A stretch of 64,000 bases of DNA from Qipengyuania qiaonensis (lineage in GTDB: Bacteria; Pseudomonadota; Alphaproteobacteria; Sphingomonadales; Sphingomonadaceae): positions 1-64,000 of the forward strand of contig NZ_JAIGNO010000012.1 in the NCBI RefSeq assembly GCF_019711515.1, in the 5' to 3' direction. Shown here piece after piece: positions 1-8,730 of this stretch. The first letter of the stretch is position 1. Every line of letters begins with the position of its first letter. The position numbers and the translations under genes were made by a program. The notes beneath the pieces are model-generated. The model made no database searches and was not told the DNA's origin. It saw only the letters and a list, made by a program, of their open reading frames with translations.

Positions 1-263
1 GCCATCACGCCCAAGCACGGGCATCAAAACGGCCCAAGGCTCTACTCGTAAATGGTAGAAACTTCGGGCTCAGACCACTGCTGTTCCACGATCGTCGAAT
101 TCCTGCAGTCGCAAACGCTCGAAAACGCACCTCTCCAGCAGAGGCTCGATTAAGGAAAAAACAAGGTTTCCGACTTATTCACCACTCTTCGAGACGCAGG
201 TTTTGCCGGTTGCCGGCTGAATCCGCGCGCAATCAAGATGAGTCTCCTCGGGGGTTACCGACA
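1..263. other. Leader region upstream of cpaF, possible end of an upstream gene
   Basis: No complete gene is visible. A reading frame entering from the left edge in frame 1 ends at a TAA at 49-51, so it could be the last 16 codons of an upstream gene, but the residues are not recognisable. The cpaF frame is open through this stretch only because of composition; its residues do not resemble CpaF. A TTG at 210 is a possible but unlikely cpaF start. Confidence 0.4.
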
Positions 264-1793
264 ATGAGCGCATTCGGACGGAAAAACGGACCGGCAGGAA
301 TGGGTGCCGGTGCACGTCCGCAATTCGGTGTTGCGAAACCCATGCGGGGCGGCGCTCCGGCACCTGCATCGGCCAAGTCTGAGCAACCGGTCGGCGGTGA
401 ACAATTCCCCCCGATCCCGGAGAGCGATATACCTGCTCCGGGAGTCGGCAGCCCTTCGCTCGGCGATGCGATGTCACGTCTCGACGAGCGCATGAATTCC
501 ACCCATTCGGGTGAAAGCGAGGTCGGCGGGTTCGAGGCAAGCATCCACAGGATCAAGGAGCAGGTTCTCCCCCGCCTGCTCGAACGCGTCGACCCGGAAG
601 CCGCAGCAACGTTGACCAAGGACGAGTTGTCGGAAGAATTCCGTCCGATCATCATGGAAGTGCTGGCCGAACTCAAGGTCACCCTCAACCGCCGCGAACA
701 GTTCGCGCTCGAAAAGGTCCTCGTCGACGAGTTGCTCGGCTTTGGTCCACTCGAAGAACTGCTGAACGATCCCGACGTCTCGGACATCATGGTCAACGGG
801 CCCGACCAGACCTACATCGAAAAAAAGGGCAAGCTGGTCATTGCGCCGATCAAGTTCCGCGACGAAACACACCTGTTTCAGATCGCCCAACGCATCGTGA
901 ATCAGGTCGGTCGCCGCGTCGACCAGACCACACCACTGGCCGACGCCCGCCTCAAGGACGGTAGCCGTGTAAACGTCATTGTGCCGCCGCTCAGCTTACG
1001 CGGCACCGCGATCTCTATTCGTAAGTTTTCCGAAAAGCCGATCACGCTCGACATGCTCAAGGACTTCGGTTCGATGAGCGAGAAGATGTGCACCGCGCTC
1101 AAGATCGCAGGCGCTTGCCGCATGAACATCGTCATCTCGGGCGGCACGGGTTCGGGTAAGACGACCATGCTCAACGCACTGTCGAAGATGATCGACCCGG
1201 GCGAGCGCGTGCTGACTATCGAGGATGCCGCCGAACTTCGCCTGCAGCAGCCGCACTGGCTCCCGCTCGAAACGCGTCCGCCGAACCTTGAGGGCCAAGG
1301 CGCGATCACCATCGGCGACCTCGTCAAGAACGCCCTGCGTATGCGCCCCGACCGCATCATCCTGGGCGAAATTCGCGGCGCGGAATGTTTCGACCTCCTC
1401 GCCGCCATGAACACCGGCCACGACGGTTCGATGTGTACGCTGCACGCCAACAGCCCGCGCGAATGCCTCGGCCGTATGGAAAACATGATCCTGATGGGCG
1501 ACATCAAGATCCCGAAGGAGGCCATTTCGCGCCAGATCGCGGAATCGGTCGACCTGATCGTTCAGGTCAAACGTCTGCGCGACGGGTCGCGCCGCACCAC
1601 GAACATCACCGAGGTGATCGGAATGGAAGGCGACGTGATCGTGACCCAGGAGTTGTTCAAGTTCGAGTATCTCGACGAAAGCGACGACGGCAAGATCATG
1701 GGCGAATTCCGCAGCTCGGGCCTGCGGCCCTACACGTTGGAAAAGGCCCGCCAGTTCGGATTCGATCAGGCATATCTCGAGGCGTGCCTGTAA
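264..1793 (+). CDS. cpaF: CpaF/TadA-type secretion ATPase
   Basis: This is a GspE-superfamily ATPase that powers assembly of Tad/Flp-type pili on the cytoplasmic face of the inner membrane. The 509-residue product has a Pro/Gly-rich N-terminal tail of about 70 residues, an N-terminal domain and a C-terminal ATPase core. Walker A GGTGSGKTT lies near residues 293-301, and a Walker B-like ILGEIRGAE lies near 367. I chose the ATG at 264 over the in-frame TTG at 210 because the upstream residues are not family-like. In most tad loci tadB and tadC follow; here a convergent small gene lies 9 bp downstream, so the ATPase ends its cluster or stands apart from the rest of it. Confidence 0.93.
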   Translation: MSAFGRKNGPAGMGAGARPQFGVAKPMRGGAPAPASAKSEQPVGGEQFPPIPESDIPAPGVGSPSLGDAMSRLDERMNSTHSGESEVGGFEASIHRIKEQVLPRLLERVDPEAAATLTKDELSEEFRPIIMEVLAELKVTLNRREQFALEKVLVDELLGFGPLEELLNDPDVSDIMVNGPDQTYIEKKGKLVIAPIKFRDETHLFQIAQRIVNQVGRRVDQTTPLADARLKDGSRVNVIVPPLSLRGTAISIRKFSEKPITLDMLKDFGSMSEKMCTALKIAGACRMNIVISGGTGSGKTTMLNALSKMIDPGERVLTIEDAAELRLQQPHWLPLETRPPNLEGQGAITIGDLVKNALRMRPDRIILGEIRGAECFDLLAAMNTGHDGSMCTLHANSPRECLGRMENMILMGDIKIPKEAISRQIAESVDLIVQVKRLRDGSRRTTNITEVIGMEGDVIVTQELFKFEYLDESDDGKIMGEFRSSGLRPYTLEKARQFGFDQAYLEACL

Positions 1794-1802
1794 AGGCCCC
1801 GA

Positions 1803-2033
1803 TTATCCTTGCAGCATTGCCGGAACGGCCATTGCAAGCAATCCGCCCCCGATCACGGCAAATGTCAGGAACAGTCCGGTCCACGGCATCCAGCCGACCC
1901 GGTTGATCTCGCTGCGGTTCATCCTCCGGCGCTCCATGAACATGCAGAGCAACGCCATCAAGACGAGCGCACCTCCCCAATAGGCGGCAAGCTCGGCATC
2001 GCTGGCGAACAGGAGAAAGTCGGGCTCATCCAC
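1803..2033 (-). CDS. Small two-span membrane protein, unknown function
   Basis: The 76-residue product is not recognised. It has an acidic N-terminus (MDEPDF), a hydrophobic segment at about residues 17-33, a basic loop (MERRRMNRSE) at about 33-42 and a second hydrophobic segment at about 50-73. This predicts two inner-membrane spans joined by a cytoplasmic basic loop. It converges on cpaF with a 9 bp gap and is divergent from the entericidin gene, with 116 bp between the two start codons. The hydrophobic and charged pattern and a clean ATG support a real gene. Confidence 0.65.
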   Translation of the reverse strand: MDEPDFLLFASDAELAAYWGGALVLMALLCMFMERRRMNRSEINRVGWMPWTGLFLTFAVIGGGLLAMAVPAMLQG

Positions 2034-2078
2034 GGCGCGTGCATATGGGCACGTGATCGATCAGGTTCAATCGGCACG

Positions 2079-2103
2079 GGAACCGCTTGCATTTTCTACC
2101 GTT
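2079..2103 (+). promoter_or_regulatory. EcfG-type (general stress response) promoter
   Basis: GGAAC at 2079-2083 is followed after exactly 16 bases by CGTT at 2100-2103. This matches the alphaproteobacterial EcfG/SigT consensus GGAAC-N16/17-CGTT and lies 46 bp upstream of the entericidin ATG. Seen directly: the motif and spacing. Inferred: stress-dependent transcription of the lipoprotein. Confidence 0.7.
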
Positions 2104-2149
2104 TCCTTTTCCGGAACCCTAGCGGGGAGCCTATTGGGAAGGAAAAGAC

Positions 2150-2278
2150 ATGATCAAGAAAATCCTGCTCGCACTCGGAATTACCACGATGACGCTGACT
2201 GCTGCAGCATGCAACACCGTCCGCGGTGCCGGCGACGATCTCCAGTCTGCTGCAAACGCTGTCGACGAAGAGACCTGA
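2150..2278 (+). CDS. Entericidin A/B-like small lipoprotein
   Basis: This is a 42-residue precursor. It has a basic start (MIKK), a hydrophobic stretch and a lipobox ending at Cys21 (LTAAAC), followed by a short mature tail of about 22 residues rich in Asp, Ala and Gln. Size, lipobox and the N-T-V-x-G-x-G-x-D pattern after the Cys match the entericidin family, which in E. coli includes the envelope-stress antidote/toxin lipoproteins EcnA and EcnB. A strong Shine-Dalgarno (GGGAAGGAAAAG) precedes the ATG. An EcfG-type promoter lies upstream and a hairpin terminator directly downstream, so it is probably a monocistronic stress gene. Whether it is bacteriolytic is unknown. Confidence 0.85.
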   Translation: MIKKILLALGITTMTLTAAACNTVRGAGDDLQSAANAVDEET

Positions 2279-2299
2279 GGCCTCGGAACAACATTATAG

Positions 2300-2329
2300 A
2301 AAACGCCCGCTCCTCGGCGGGCGTTTTTA
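2300..2329 (+). terminator. Rho-independent terminator
   Basis: The 11-bp stem AAAACGCCCGC/GCGGGCGTTTT (2300-2310 with 2317-2327) encloses a 6-base loop and ends in a T run. It ends the entericidin transcript. The A run on the left side means it may also terminate the converging DUF938 methyltransferase transcript. Confidence 0.9.
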
Positions 2330-2932
2330 TTTGTGCCGTAAAGCGCGCCTGTAAACCAGCGTAAGATTGTTAGCCGGCATGGGATAGCGCGCGGCTCGGT
2401 ATAGCATGTTTGCTTGCGCGAGATCGTCCAGATCGGCGACGTCGCGCAATCCCCAGGCCGGATTACGTGCTCTTAGGCTTTCGTCGAAGGCAACGTTCGA
2501 AGGTGCCGTCTCGACATCGGGTTCGGTGAATGGCCCATAAAGAATCAGCGGTGCTTCAGGCGGTAGAATTCGATTGGCCGCTGCAAACAAGCCGATCGTC
2601 GCCCGCCATGGGCTGATGTGGATCATGTTCACGCACACCATCGCATCGGCGTTTTCGATCGGCCACTCGTCCAGCGTCGCGTCAAGCTCGATCGTCGGAC
2701 GCAAGTTGGCAAGGCCGGCCTCTTCGGCCCAGGCGTCAACCGAAGCCAATGCTGCCGTGTCGAGATCGCTTGGTTGCCACACCAGCGAGGGAAACCGACG
2801 TGCCATGAAGACGGCATGTTCTCCGGAGCCGCTGGCAATCTCGAGCACGAGCCCCGTCTCTGGCAGCTCCTTGCCCAGAACTTCTGCGAGCGGGTCCGAA
2901 TTACGGGCGGTGGCAGGGGCGTGCCGCTTCAA
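2327..2932 (-). CDS. DUF938 family SAM-dependent methyltransferase
   Basis: The 201-residue product is a class I methyltransferase-like protein of the DUF938 family, whose substrate is unknown. It opens with the family signature around APATARN and has the SAM-binding loop LEIASGSGEH at about residues 33-42, then WQPSDLD as the acidic end of beta-2. I infer a TTG start at 2932 because family similarity begins there and the TTG overlaps the TGA stop of the upstream acyl-CoA ligase (TTGA). The residues before that point are a shadow of the ligase gene. The overlap implies translational coupling with the ligase. Confidence 0.8.
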   Translation of the reverse strand: MKRHAPATARNSDPLAEVLGKELPETGLVLEIASGSGEHAVFMARRFPSLVWQPSDLDTAALASVDAWAEEAGLANLRPTIELDATLDEWPIENADAMVCVNMIHISPWRATIGLFAAANRILPPEAPLILYGPFTEPDVETAPSNVAFDESLRARNPAWGLRDVADLDDLAQANMLYRAARYPMPANNLTLVYRRALRHK

Positions 2933-4479
2933 TTGACCTGCCTGTCGCGCCCTTCCCAATAGGGCGCGCGCAGTTCCCGGCGAAGGATCTTGCCGCTGGC
3001 GTTGCGCGGCATTTCCGCAATGACATCCACGGTCTTCGGCACCTTGAACCCGGCCAGACGTTCGCGTGTGAACGCGATGACATCGTCCGGGTCGAATGCC
3101 ACGCCGGGCTTTGGCACGACACACGCTTTGACCGCCTCGCCCCAGGTGTCGTCCGGCACCCCGATCACCGCTAATTCGCCAACGGCCGGGTGGCCGTAGA
3201 TCGCGCTCTCCACTTGCGCGGGATAGACGTTCTCACCTCCCGATATGATCATGTCCTTCATCCGGTCCTGGATGTAGACATATCCATCCTCGTCCATGAA
3301 GGCGGCATCGCCAGTATACATCCAGCCATCTTTGAGTGCGCCCTCCGTCGCCTCGGGAAGGTTCCAGTAACCGATCATGTTGGACGGGCTCTTGCAGACG
3401 AGCTCGCCAACCTCACCGCTGGGCAGTTCTTCGCCGTTTTCGCAGACGACTTTGAGCTCCGCGCCCGGCACCGCCTTGCCCGCCGATTTCATCCGTCGAT
3501 TGCCCTCCAGACAATGATCTTCGGGCGGCAGCATCGCGATGGTGCCGGTCGTCTCGGTCATGCCATAGCATTGCAGAAAACCGGCGTCCGGAATGGTCTG
3601 TACCGCTTCCCGCAAGAGGTCGAGCGGGATCGGCGCGGCACCGTACATGACGTATTTCACCCCCGACATATCGGTGGTTCTCGCGCGGGGGTGATGAACG
3701 ACCATTTGAAGTGCTGCGGGAACGATGAACAGGCGGGTGATACCCTGTTCGAACCCATCCAGAACGCCGTCGGGCGTGAATTCGGCCTGCACGATCCCGC
3801 GAACACCCGCGGCCAGCGCCATGATCCCCAGCCCCGTGCCGCCGATATGGGCACAGGGCATACAAATCAGGATCGCCTCGTCCTCCGCCCATTGCGACCA
3901 TGGCTGCGCGGCTTCTTCGGCGGGCGCGCGCAGCGAAAACAGGTTGGCGTTGGTAAGAACCGCGCCCTTGGGATTGCCGGTCGTGCCCGAAGTATAGAGT
4001 TGAAGAACGGCATCGTTAGGTCCAGCCCCCACGAAATCATCGGCAGGCGCGGCAGCGATTTCGGTTTTTGCCGCCGCCGTACCGATCACTTCGGGCGGGC
4101 TTTTCATTTCGGAACAGGCCTTGGCGGCAAGCTCGTCGAACCCTTCGTCCGTGAACAGAATCTTCGCCCCGGTGTCGCCAAGGATATAGGCAATTTCCGG
4201 CGCGGCGAGACGCCAGCCGATCGGGACCATCACCACCCCGATGCGCGCGGCCGAATAGAACAGCTCGAAGTAATGCCGTGCATTCTTGCCGAGCCATGCG
4301 ATCCTGTCGCCCCTGCCGAGACCATGCGCTTGCAGCATGGCCACGATGCGGCGCGACCGTTCCTCGAGCTGGGCGAAGGTCAGCGCATCTCCGTCCTGTT
4401 CAAGCGCGACCCGATCGGGCTTTTCGTCGGCCCAGTGGCGAATGAGCTCGTCGAATGTGAGCTTGGGCGTTCCGGTCAT
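2929..4479 (-). CDS. AMP-binding acyl-CoA ligase (fatty-acid--CoA ligase-like)
   Basis: The 516-residue adenylate-forming enzyme activates a carboxylic acid, probably a fatty acid, to an acyl-CoA through an acyl-AMP. The phosphate-binding A3 motif YTSGTTGNPKG is at about residues 162-172, the A5 region is CYGMTETTG, the A7 motif is YTGD, and the C-terminal A10 lysine lies in NASGKILRREL. It has the normal length for the FadD/FadD3-like family, and the acid used cannot be read from sequence. Its last base pairs overlap the start of the DUF938 gene, so the two form an operon. The nearest gene upstream on the same strand is 74 bp away. Confidence 0.9.
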   Translation of the reverse strand: MTGTPKLTFDELIRHWADEKPDRVALEQDGDALTFAQLEERSRRIVAMLQAHGLGRGDRIAWLGKNARHYFELFYSAARIGVVMVPIGWRLAAPEIAYILGDTGAKILFTDEGFDELAAKACSEMKSPPEVIGTAAAKTEIAAAPADDFVGAGPNDAVLQLYTSGTTGNPKGAVLTNANLFSLRAPAEEAAQPWSQWAEDEAILICMPCAHIGGTGLGIMALAAGVRGIVQAEFTPDGVLDGFEQGITRLFIVPAALQMVVHHPRARTTDMSGVKYVMYGAAPIPLDLLREAVQTIPDAGFLQCYGMTETTGTIAMLPPEDHCLEGNRRMKSAGKAVPGAELKVVCENGEELPSGEVGELVCKSPSNMIGYWNLPEATEGALKDGWMYTGDAAFMDEDGYVYIQDRMKDMIISGGENVYPAQVESAIYGHPAVGELAVIGVPDDTWGEAVKACVVPKPGVAFDPDDVIAFTRERLAGFKVPKTVDVIAEMPRNASGKILRRELRAPYWEGRDRQVN

Positions 4480-4553
4480 GAATCCTCTCCGCTGTTATCA
4501 GCCTTGAGATTATCATGCCATGTCGGTTGCATCAGGCAACCCGATTCGCCCTG

Positions 4554-5000
4554 CTACCCGCGTCCTGCAGCCCTTGCCCGCTTTTCGCGGATCACCAGCC
4601 AGCGGAACAGACCGAGCGGCCCGGCCAGGAATGTCGCCAGCAGTATCGGTGCCTGAACAAGTCGCGAAAAGCTCTTTGCGTCGGCATTGCGGGCGATCCA
4701 CAGGGCGACGAACAGATCGAAGGCAAGGTAGTGGATCCAGCCGATGGTCACTCCGCCATCGCTGGCGAATATTGCGCGCACGCCTTCGATGGTCGAAAAA
4801 TCGGCCGATCCGCCCGGGCCGACCGGATCGAAACCACCCGAAAGGATGCCGACGATTCCCACCGAATAGGCAAGGCATAGCAGTCCGATGCCGGCATAGA
4901 GCACTGCCGCGAGCAATGCTGGCCATCGCGGCAGCAAGATGAGGGCAGCCCACATGATCATCGCAAGCAGGTTTGCAGCCCCGAAAACCGTTTGCCACAT
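4554..5000 (-). CDS. ABA4-like (DUF4281) membrane protein
   Basis: The 148-residue protein has about four hydrophobic segments, near residues 2-25, 27-52, 83-105 and 113-135. The order and the loop motifs (a long loop with GGVTIGWIHYLAFDLFVA) resemble the ABA4-like/DUF4281 family, named after the plant protein needed for neoxanthin synthesis. Many Sphingomonadales carry homologues without a proven role. A link to carotenoid metabolism would fit pigmented relatives but is only an inference. It is on the minus strand, 18 bp after the oxidoreductase stop, probably in the same operon. Confidence 0.75.
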   Translation of the reverse strand: MWQTVFGAANLLAMIMWAALILLPRWPALLAAVLYAGIGLLCLAYSVGIVGILSGGFDPVGPGGSADFSTIEGVRAIFASDGGVTIGWIHYLAFDLFVALWIARNADAKSFSRLVQAPILLATFLAGPLGLFRWLVIREKRARAAGRG

Positions 5001-5018
5001 CCGAAGTCTCCCCGAACT

Positions 5019-5720
5019 CTAGCTTGCCTCGTTTCCGATCCGGGGCAGCGTTTTCGCTGCGCGCTCGATCGCATCGTTATCGTGGACGAAGCGACCACGC
5101 GCTGCCCGCTTGGCGAGAGCCAGCGCCGCCTGCGCCACGACCTCTGCCCTGATTCCACGGTACTGTCGGTATTTGCCGTGCAGGAACAGATTGACGATGG
5201 GTGCCGCAACGATCCCCAGCCGCTCGGCCGGACGGCGATCGCCCTCGCGCGTTCCGCGCAGCAGGCCGGGCCTCAGAATGTCCAGGCGACCGAAACGGAT
5301 CTTGGTAAGCTCGCGCTCCACTTCGCCCTTCACCTTGAGATAGAGCGCCTTCGACATGGCATTCGCCCCGACCGAGCTGACATGAACAAAGCGCTCGACT
5401 CCAAGTTGCTTGGCGGCACGCGCGGTTTCAAGCACCAGGTGTTGGTCGATCGCACGAAAGGCAGCTTCATCCTCGCCGGATTTCTTCCACGTCGTGCCCA
5501 GCGCGCAGATCAGCGCTTTGGGGCGCACCGCTTCGATCACCTGTTCCCAATTGGCCGGCTCGGCGACGAACAGTTCCATGCGGATCCCACGCGGCAGTGT
5601 AACCTCGCGTCGGGAGATACCGGTCAAGCGTACATCTTCTCGCCCGATACACTGTTCGATGATCTTCGTACCGATCAGTCCGGTCGCGCCGACCAGCCCG
5701 ATGCGGATGGACTCAGACAT
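5019..5720 (-). CDS. NAD(P)-binding oxidoreductase, TIP30/NmrA-like atypical SDR
   Basis: The 233-residue product has an N-terminal Rossmann motif GLVGATGLIG at about residues 8-17 and a VHVSSVGA strand that aligns with the active-site region of extended and atypical SDRs. The tail resembles HTATIP2/TIP30-like NAD(P)H-binding proteins. The start at 5720 is preferred over an upstream in-frame ATG because similarity begins with the SESIRIGLVG block. That ATG overlaps the end of the dNTPase gene by 8 bp, implying coupled translation. The substrate is unknown. Confidence 0.8.
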   Translation of the reverse strand: MSESIRIGLVGATGLIGTKIIEQCIGREDVRLTGISRREVTLPRGIRMELFVAEPANWEQVIEAVRPKALICALGTTWKKSGEDEAAFRAIDQHLVLETARAAKQLGVERFVHVSSVGANAMSKALYLKVKGEVERELTKIRFGRLDILRPGLLRGTREGDRRPAERLGIVAAPIVNLFLHGKYRQYRGIRAEVVAQAALALAKRAARGRFVHDNDAIERAAKTLPRIGNEAS

Positions 5721-6873
5721 TGCTGAGGCCTTCGGGCACATGACCATAAATGCGGCGGCACTGGTCGATGGCGTAGCGATCGGTCATTCCGGCGATGAAA
5801 TCGGCGATGTGGCGGCTGCGTTGCGGTTCCTGTTTCGGAAGTGAGGCGAGCCACGTTTCGGGCAGCGTCGTGTGATCCTGCTGATATGCCGCGAACAGGC
5901 GTGAAATGACGTTGCGAGCATGCTCTGCCGTGGCGATCTGTTCCTTGTGATAGTAAAGCCGGTCATACATAAAGCGCTTGAGCCTGCGCTCCTGCTCAAG
6001 CATCGCGGGCGAGAAAACTGCAAGCTGGCGCCCGGCCGCGCGCACCTCTGCAACACTGTCTACGCCATTGACCTGTTCGCGAGTGTAGGTGAGCAGGTCG
6101 TTGACCATCAGCCCGATCTGGGTGCGGACGAGTTCGCGAAGTTGCCGATCGCGCGGTGCGTGCGGAAAGCGTTTTTCGACGGCGCGCCATTGGTCGGCCA
6201 GCCAGTCGAGCGACAGCAGATCGTCGAGCGCGAGAAAACCGGCACGCAAACCGTCGTCGATATCGTGGTTGTCGTAAGCAATGTCGTCCGCCACCGCCGC
6301 CACCTGCGCTTCGAGCGAAGGCCATGTCGAAAGGTCGAGCGAGAACGCCCGATCGATTTCGGCCAATGCCCAATTTGGCGCGGCAACTGGACCATTGTGC
6401 TTTGCGAGGCCCTCGAGCGTTTCCCAGGTGAGATTGAGCCCTTCATGGTCGCAATACGGGCTTTCGAGCCTTGCCAGCGTGCGAAGCCCCTGCGCGTTGT
6501 GGTCGTAACCCCCGGCGTGGGCCATCGCCTGCTCGAGAGCTTTTTCGCCTGCATGCCCGAAGGGCGGATGCCCGATGTCATGGCCGAGACAGAGCGCTTC
6601 GGTCAGATCTTCGTCCAGCCCCAGATCGCGAGCCACGACCCGGCCGATCTGAGCCACCTCTATGCTGTGGGTCAGGCGGGTGCGGTAGTGGTCGCCATCG
6701 GGCGCGATGAATACCTGTGTCTTCGACCGCAAACGACGAAAGGCGATGGAGTGGATTATCCGATCGCGGTCGCGCTGGAATTCGCTGCGCGGTCCGCGCG
6801 AACCCTCGCGTTCCTCTTTGAATTCTCGCCCGCGGCTGGCGTCGGAATCGGATGCGTAGGGTGCTCTGTCCAT
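5713..6873 (-). CDS. dgt: Deoxyguanosinetriphosphate triphosphohydrolase-like protein (HD domain)
   Basis: The 386-residue enzyme belongs to the HD-domain dNTP triphosphohydrolases, which release tripolyphosphate from dNTPs and adjust precursor pools in the cytoplasm. Metal-binding residues are visible: His69 in RLTHSIEV, the HD pair at about 98-99 in CLGHDIGHPPFGH, and a later Asp in AAVADDIAYD. Length and motifs match the type-2 dgt-like proteins found widely in alphaproteobacteria. It is upstream of, and overlaps, the TIP30-like oxidoreductase. No promoter is obvious in the 115-bp gap before it. Confidence 0.92.
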   Translation of the reverse strand: MDRAPYASDSDASRGREFKEEREGSRGPRSEFQRDRDRIIHSIAFRRLRSKTQVFIAPDGDHYRTRLTHSIEVAQIGRVVARDLGLDEDLTEALCLGHDIGHPPFGHAGEKALEQAMAHAGGYDHNAQGLRTLARLESPYCDHEGLNLTWETLEGLAKHNGPVAAPNWALAEIDRAFSLDLSTWPSLEAQVAAVADDIAYDNHDIDDGLRAGFLALDDLLSLDWLADQWRAVEKRFPHAPRDRQLRELVRTQIGLMVNDLLTYTREQVNGVDSVAEVRAAGRQLAVFSPAMLEQERRLKRFMYDRLYYHKEQIATAEHARNVISRLFAAYQQDHTTLPETWLASLPKQEPQRSRHIADFIAGMTDRYAIDQCRRIYGHVPEGLSNV

Positions 6874-6988
6874 GCGGGCGCGAGACTTAAGTCAGCGATC
6901 CGGATGCTACAACGTGAACGAAAGACGAACCTCGCCGGTTTTCGGCAGGTTGTGCGCCACCATCGCCGGCCTCGGCGGCCCGCAAGCG

Positions 6989-7678
6989 TCAGCCGAGAAT
7001 CCAGTCCGCTATCGTGCGGCAATGGATGTCGGTGGAATCGAAAACGGGCAGGACGTTTGCATCTGCATCGACCACCATTTCCAGCTCGGTACAGGCGAGC
7101 ACGATCGCCTCGGCGCCATCCTTTTCCTTCATCGTGATGACGGTCTTGAGTGCGCGTTCGGCATCGCGTGTGACGCGGCCCAGCATCAGTTCCTTGTAGA
7201 TAATCCCGTCGACCAGTTCGACATCGCCCGGATCTGGCGGAAGCAGGTTCACGCCATACCCGACCAGCCGCTGGCGATAGAAGCTTTCGGTCATCACGAC
7301 ACGCGTACCGAGCAGTGCAGCGCTTTCGCAATTTGCTTCCTGCATCGCTTTGCCGACACTGTCCGCGATATGCAGCACAGGGATCGATACCGCTTCGGCC
7401 AACCGGTCGTAGACCTTGTGCATCGCATTGGCGGCGATGACGAGACCCTCGGCACCGCCGGATTCAAGTCGCCTTGCCGAATCCACGAGAGCCGAAGCAA
7501 TGCCATCCCAGTCGTCGGTCGCTTTGGCTGCCGCAATCGGTCCGTAATCGAGGCTTTCGATGAGCAGCGGAGGGCTCGCCAGCGGCGGGGCCTTCTTCTG
7601 CACGAATTTGTTGATCCGTTCGTAATATGCGCGGGTCGAGATCCAGCTCATACCCCCAATAATTCCGAGCTTGCGCAC
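6989..7678 (-). CDS. Aspartate/glutamate racemase family protein lacking the first catalytic residue
   Basis: The 229-residue protein matches the Asp/Glu/hydantoin racemase superfamily, from the GIIGGMSW start at about residue 6 to the C-terminal VLACTELEM. These enzymes use two facing thiols, or Thr plus Cys in the YgeA type. The second Cys is present (about residue 192, in ACTELE). The first site, usually C/T-N-T-x-H, reads IAANAMHK, so an Ala stands where Cys or Thr is expected. It could be an altered racemase, a one-base epimerase or a non-racemase family member. It lies in the minus-strand run of housekeeping genes but is separated by more than 50 bp on each side. Confidence 0.82.
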   Translation of the reverse strand: MRKLGIIGGMSWISTRAYYERINKFVQKKAPPLASPPLLIESLDYGPIAAAKATDDWDGIASALVDSARRLESGGAEGLVIAANAMHKVYDRLAEAVSIPVLHIADSVGKAMQEANCESAALLGTRVVMTESFYRQRLVGYGVNLLPPDPGDVELVDGIIYKELMLGRVTRDAERALKTVITMKEKDGAEAIVLACTELEMVVDADANVLPVFDSTDIHCRTIADWILG

Positions 7679-7732
7679 GCTTCCGTCCTTAGTCCGCCCT
7701 GTTGTTCATGCGATCGCGGTTTTTGCCGCGCA

Positions 7733-8725
7733 TCAGGGGGTTAGAACGGACGGCCCAACAGGCGGTTCCTTCGTTCTTGAGCGCGCCGATAATCCGGTAT
7801 TCTCCAACCAGTTTTTCAGGTCGGCAACACTCGCTTCGGACGCTTCTTCCATCGGCAGATGGCCGATACCGCGATAGCTGGCGAGCGTCGCATTGGGCAA
7901 ATGCTCCATATACCAACCTGCAGCTTCATATGGGATGAGCGTGTCCTCTTCACCCCACATGACCAGGGTCGGGATCCGGACTCCTTCGATCGCGGCCGCA
8001 TCGAAAGTCTTGCGCGGTGTTGAAAAGCGCTGACGCGTCGCCGCGCGATTGCCGGGATAACGCGCGAGTTCCCAATATCGGTCGACCGCCGCCTGCGTGA
8101 CGACTGCCTGATTGGATACGCTCTGCGACAGGCTCTTTTCAATCAATGATCGCGGCAGGAATTGGCTCATGATGTTGCCGATCCCCGGCATTGCGGCGAG
8201 ACGGAAGGCCAGATTGCCATCACCCTTCTTCGTGATCGGAGCCCCGCCAGCATCGACCAGCACCAACGCGTCGAGCCGGTCGGGATGGGCGATGGCGTAT
8301 CCCATGGCAACAGCACCACCCATCGAATTGCCGACCAGTGTAAAGCGCTCGATTTGGAGCGTGTCCGCTACCGTTCGGACATCGTTTACGAAGCTATCGA
8401 GCGTATAATCGTCATCGGGCGCCGCGCCCGTCAACCCGTGCCCGCGCTGGTCGAAGCGAATCACGCGATACTCGTTTGTCAGCGCATCGGTCCATTGCTG
8501 CCAGGTGTGCAGATCGGCATTCGACCCGTGCAGCAAGACGATAACCGGCGCATCGCGTGGCCCCTCGTCGCGCACATGCACGCGCCGGTCGTTATCGATG
8601 GCGAGCATCTGCGAAGGCGGAGCGCCATATTTGGCGACCATCTCTTCGGGATCGGTATCGGGCACCCGCAGAATGAAGAACGCTGCAATCAGCGCGATCG
8701 ACAACGCGCCGAGGATGCGAACCAT
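7733..8725 (-). CDS. Alpha/beta hydrolase, membrane-anchored
   Basis: The 330-residue product has an N-terminal hydrophobic anchor at about residues 3-20 and an alpha/beta-hydrolase fold. HGSNAD forms the oxyanion strand, the nucleophile Ser lies in GNSMGG, the acid in EEDTLIPYE and the His in GIGHLPME. It probably hydrolyses an ester or similar bond in the periplasm. The ATG at 8725 is used; a GTG at 8734 overlapping the upstream stop (GTGA) is an equally good start that adds three residues. It closes an operon with the diheme cytochrome and the beta-helix protein. Confidence 0.85.
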   Translation of the reverse strand: MVRILGALSIALIAAFFILRVPDTDPEEMVAKYGAPPSQMLAIDNDRRVHVRDEGPRDAPVIVLLHGSNADLHTWQQWTDALTNEYRVIRFDQRGHGLTGAAPDDDYTLDSFVNDVRTVADTLQIERFTLVGNSMGGAVAMGYAIAHPDRLDALVLVDAGGAPITKKGDGNLAFRLAAMPGIGNIMSQFLPRSLIEKSLSQSVSNQAVVTQAAVDRYWELARYPGNRAATRQRFSTPRKTFDAAAIEGVRIPTLVMWGEEDTLIPYEAAGWYMEHLPNATLASYRGIGHLPMEEASEASVADLKNWLENTGLSARSRTKEPPVGPSVLTP

Positions 8726-8730
8726 CCATG

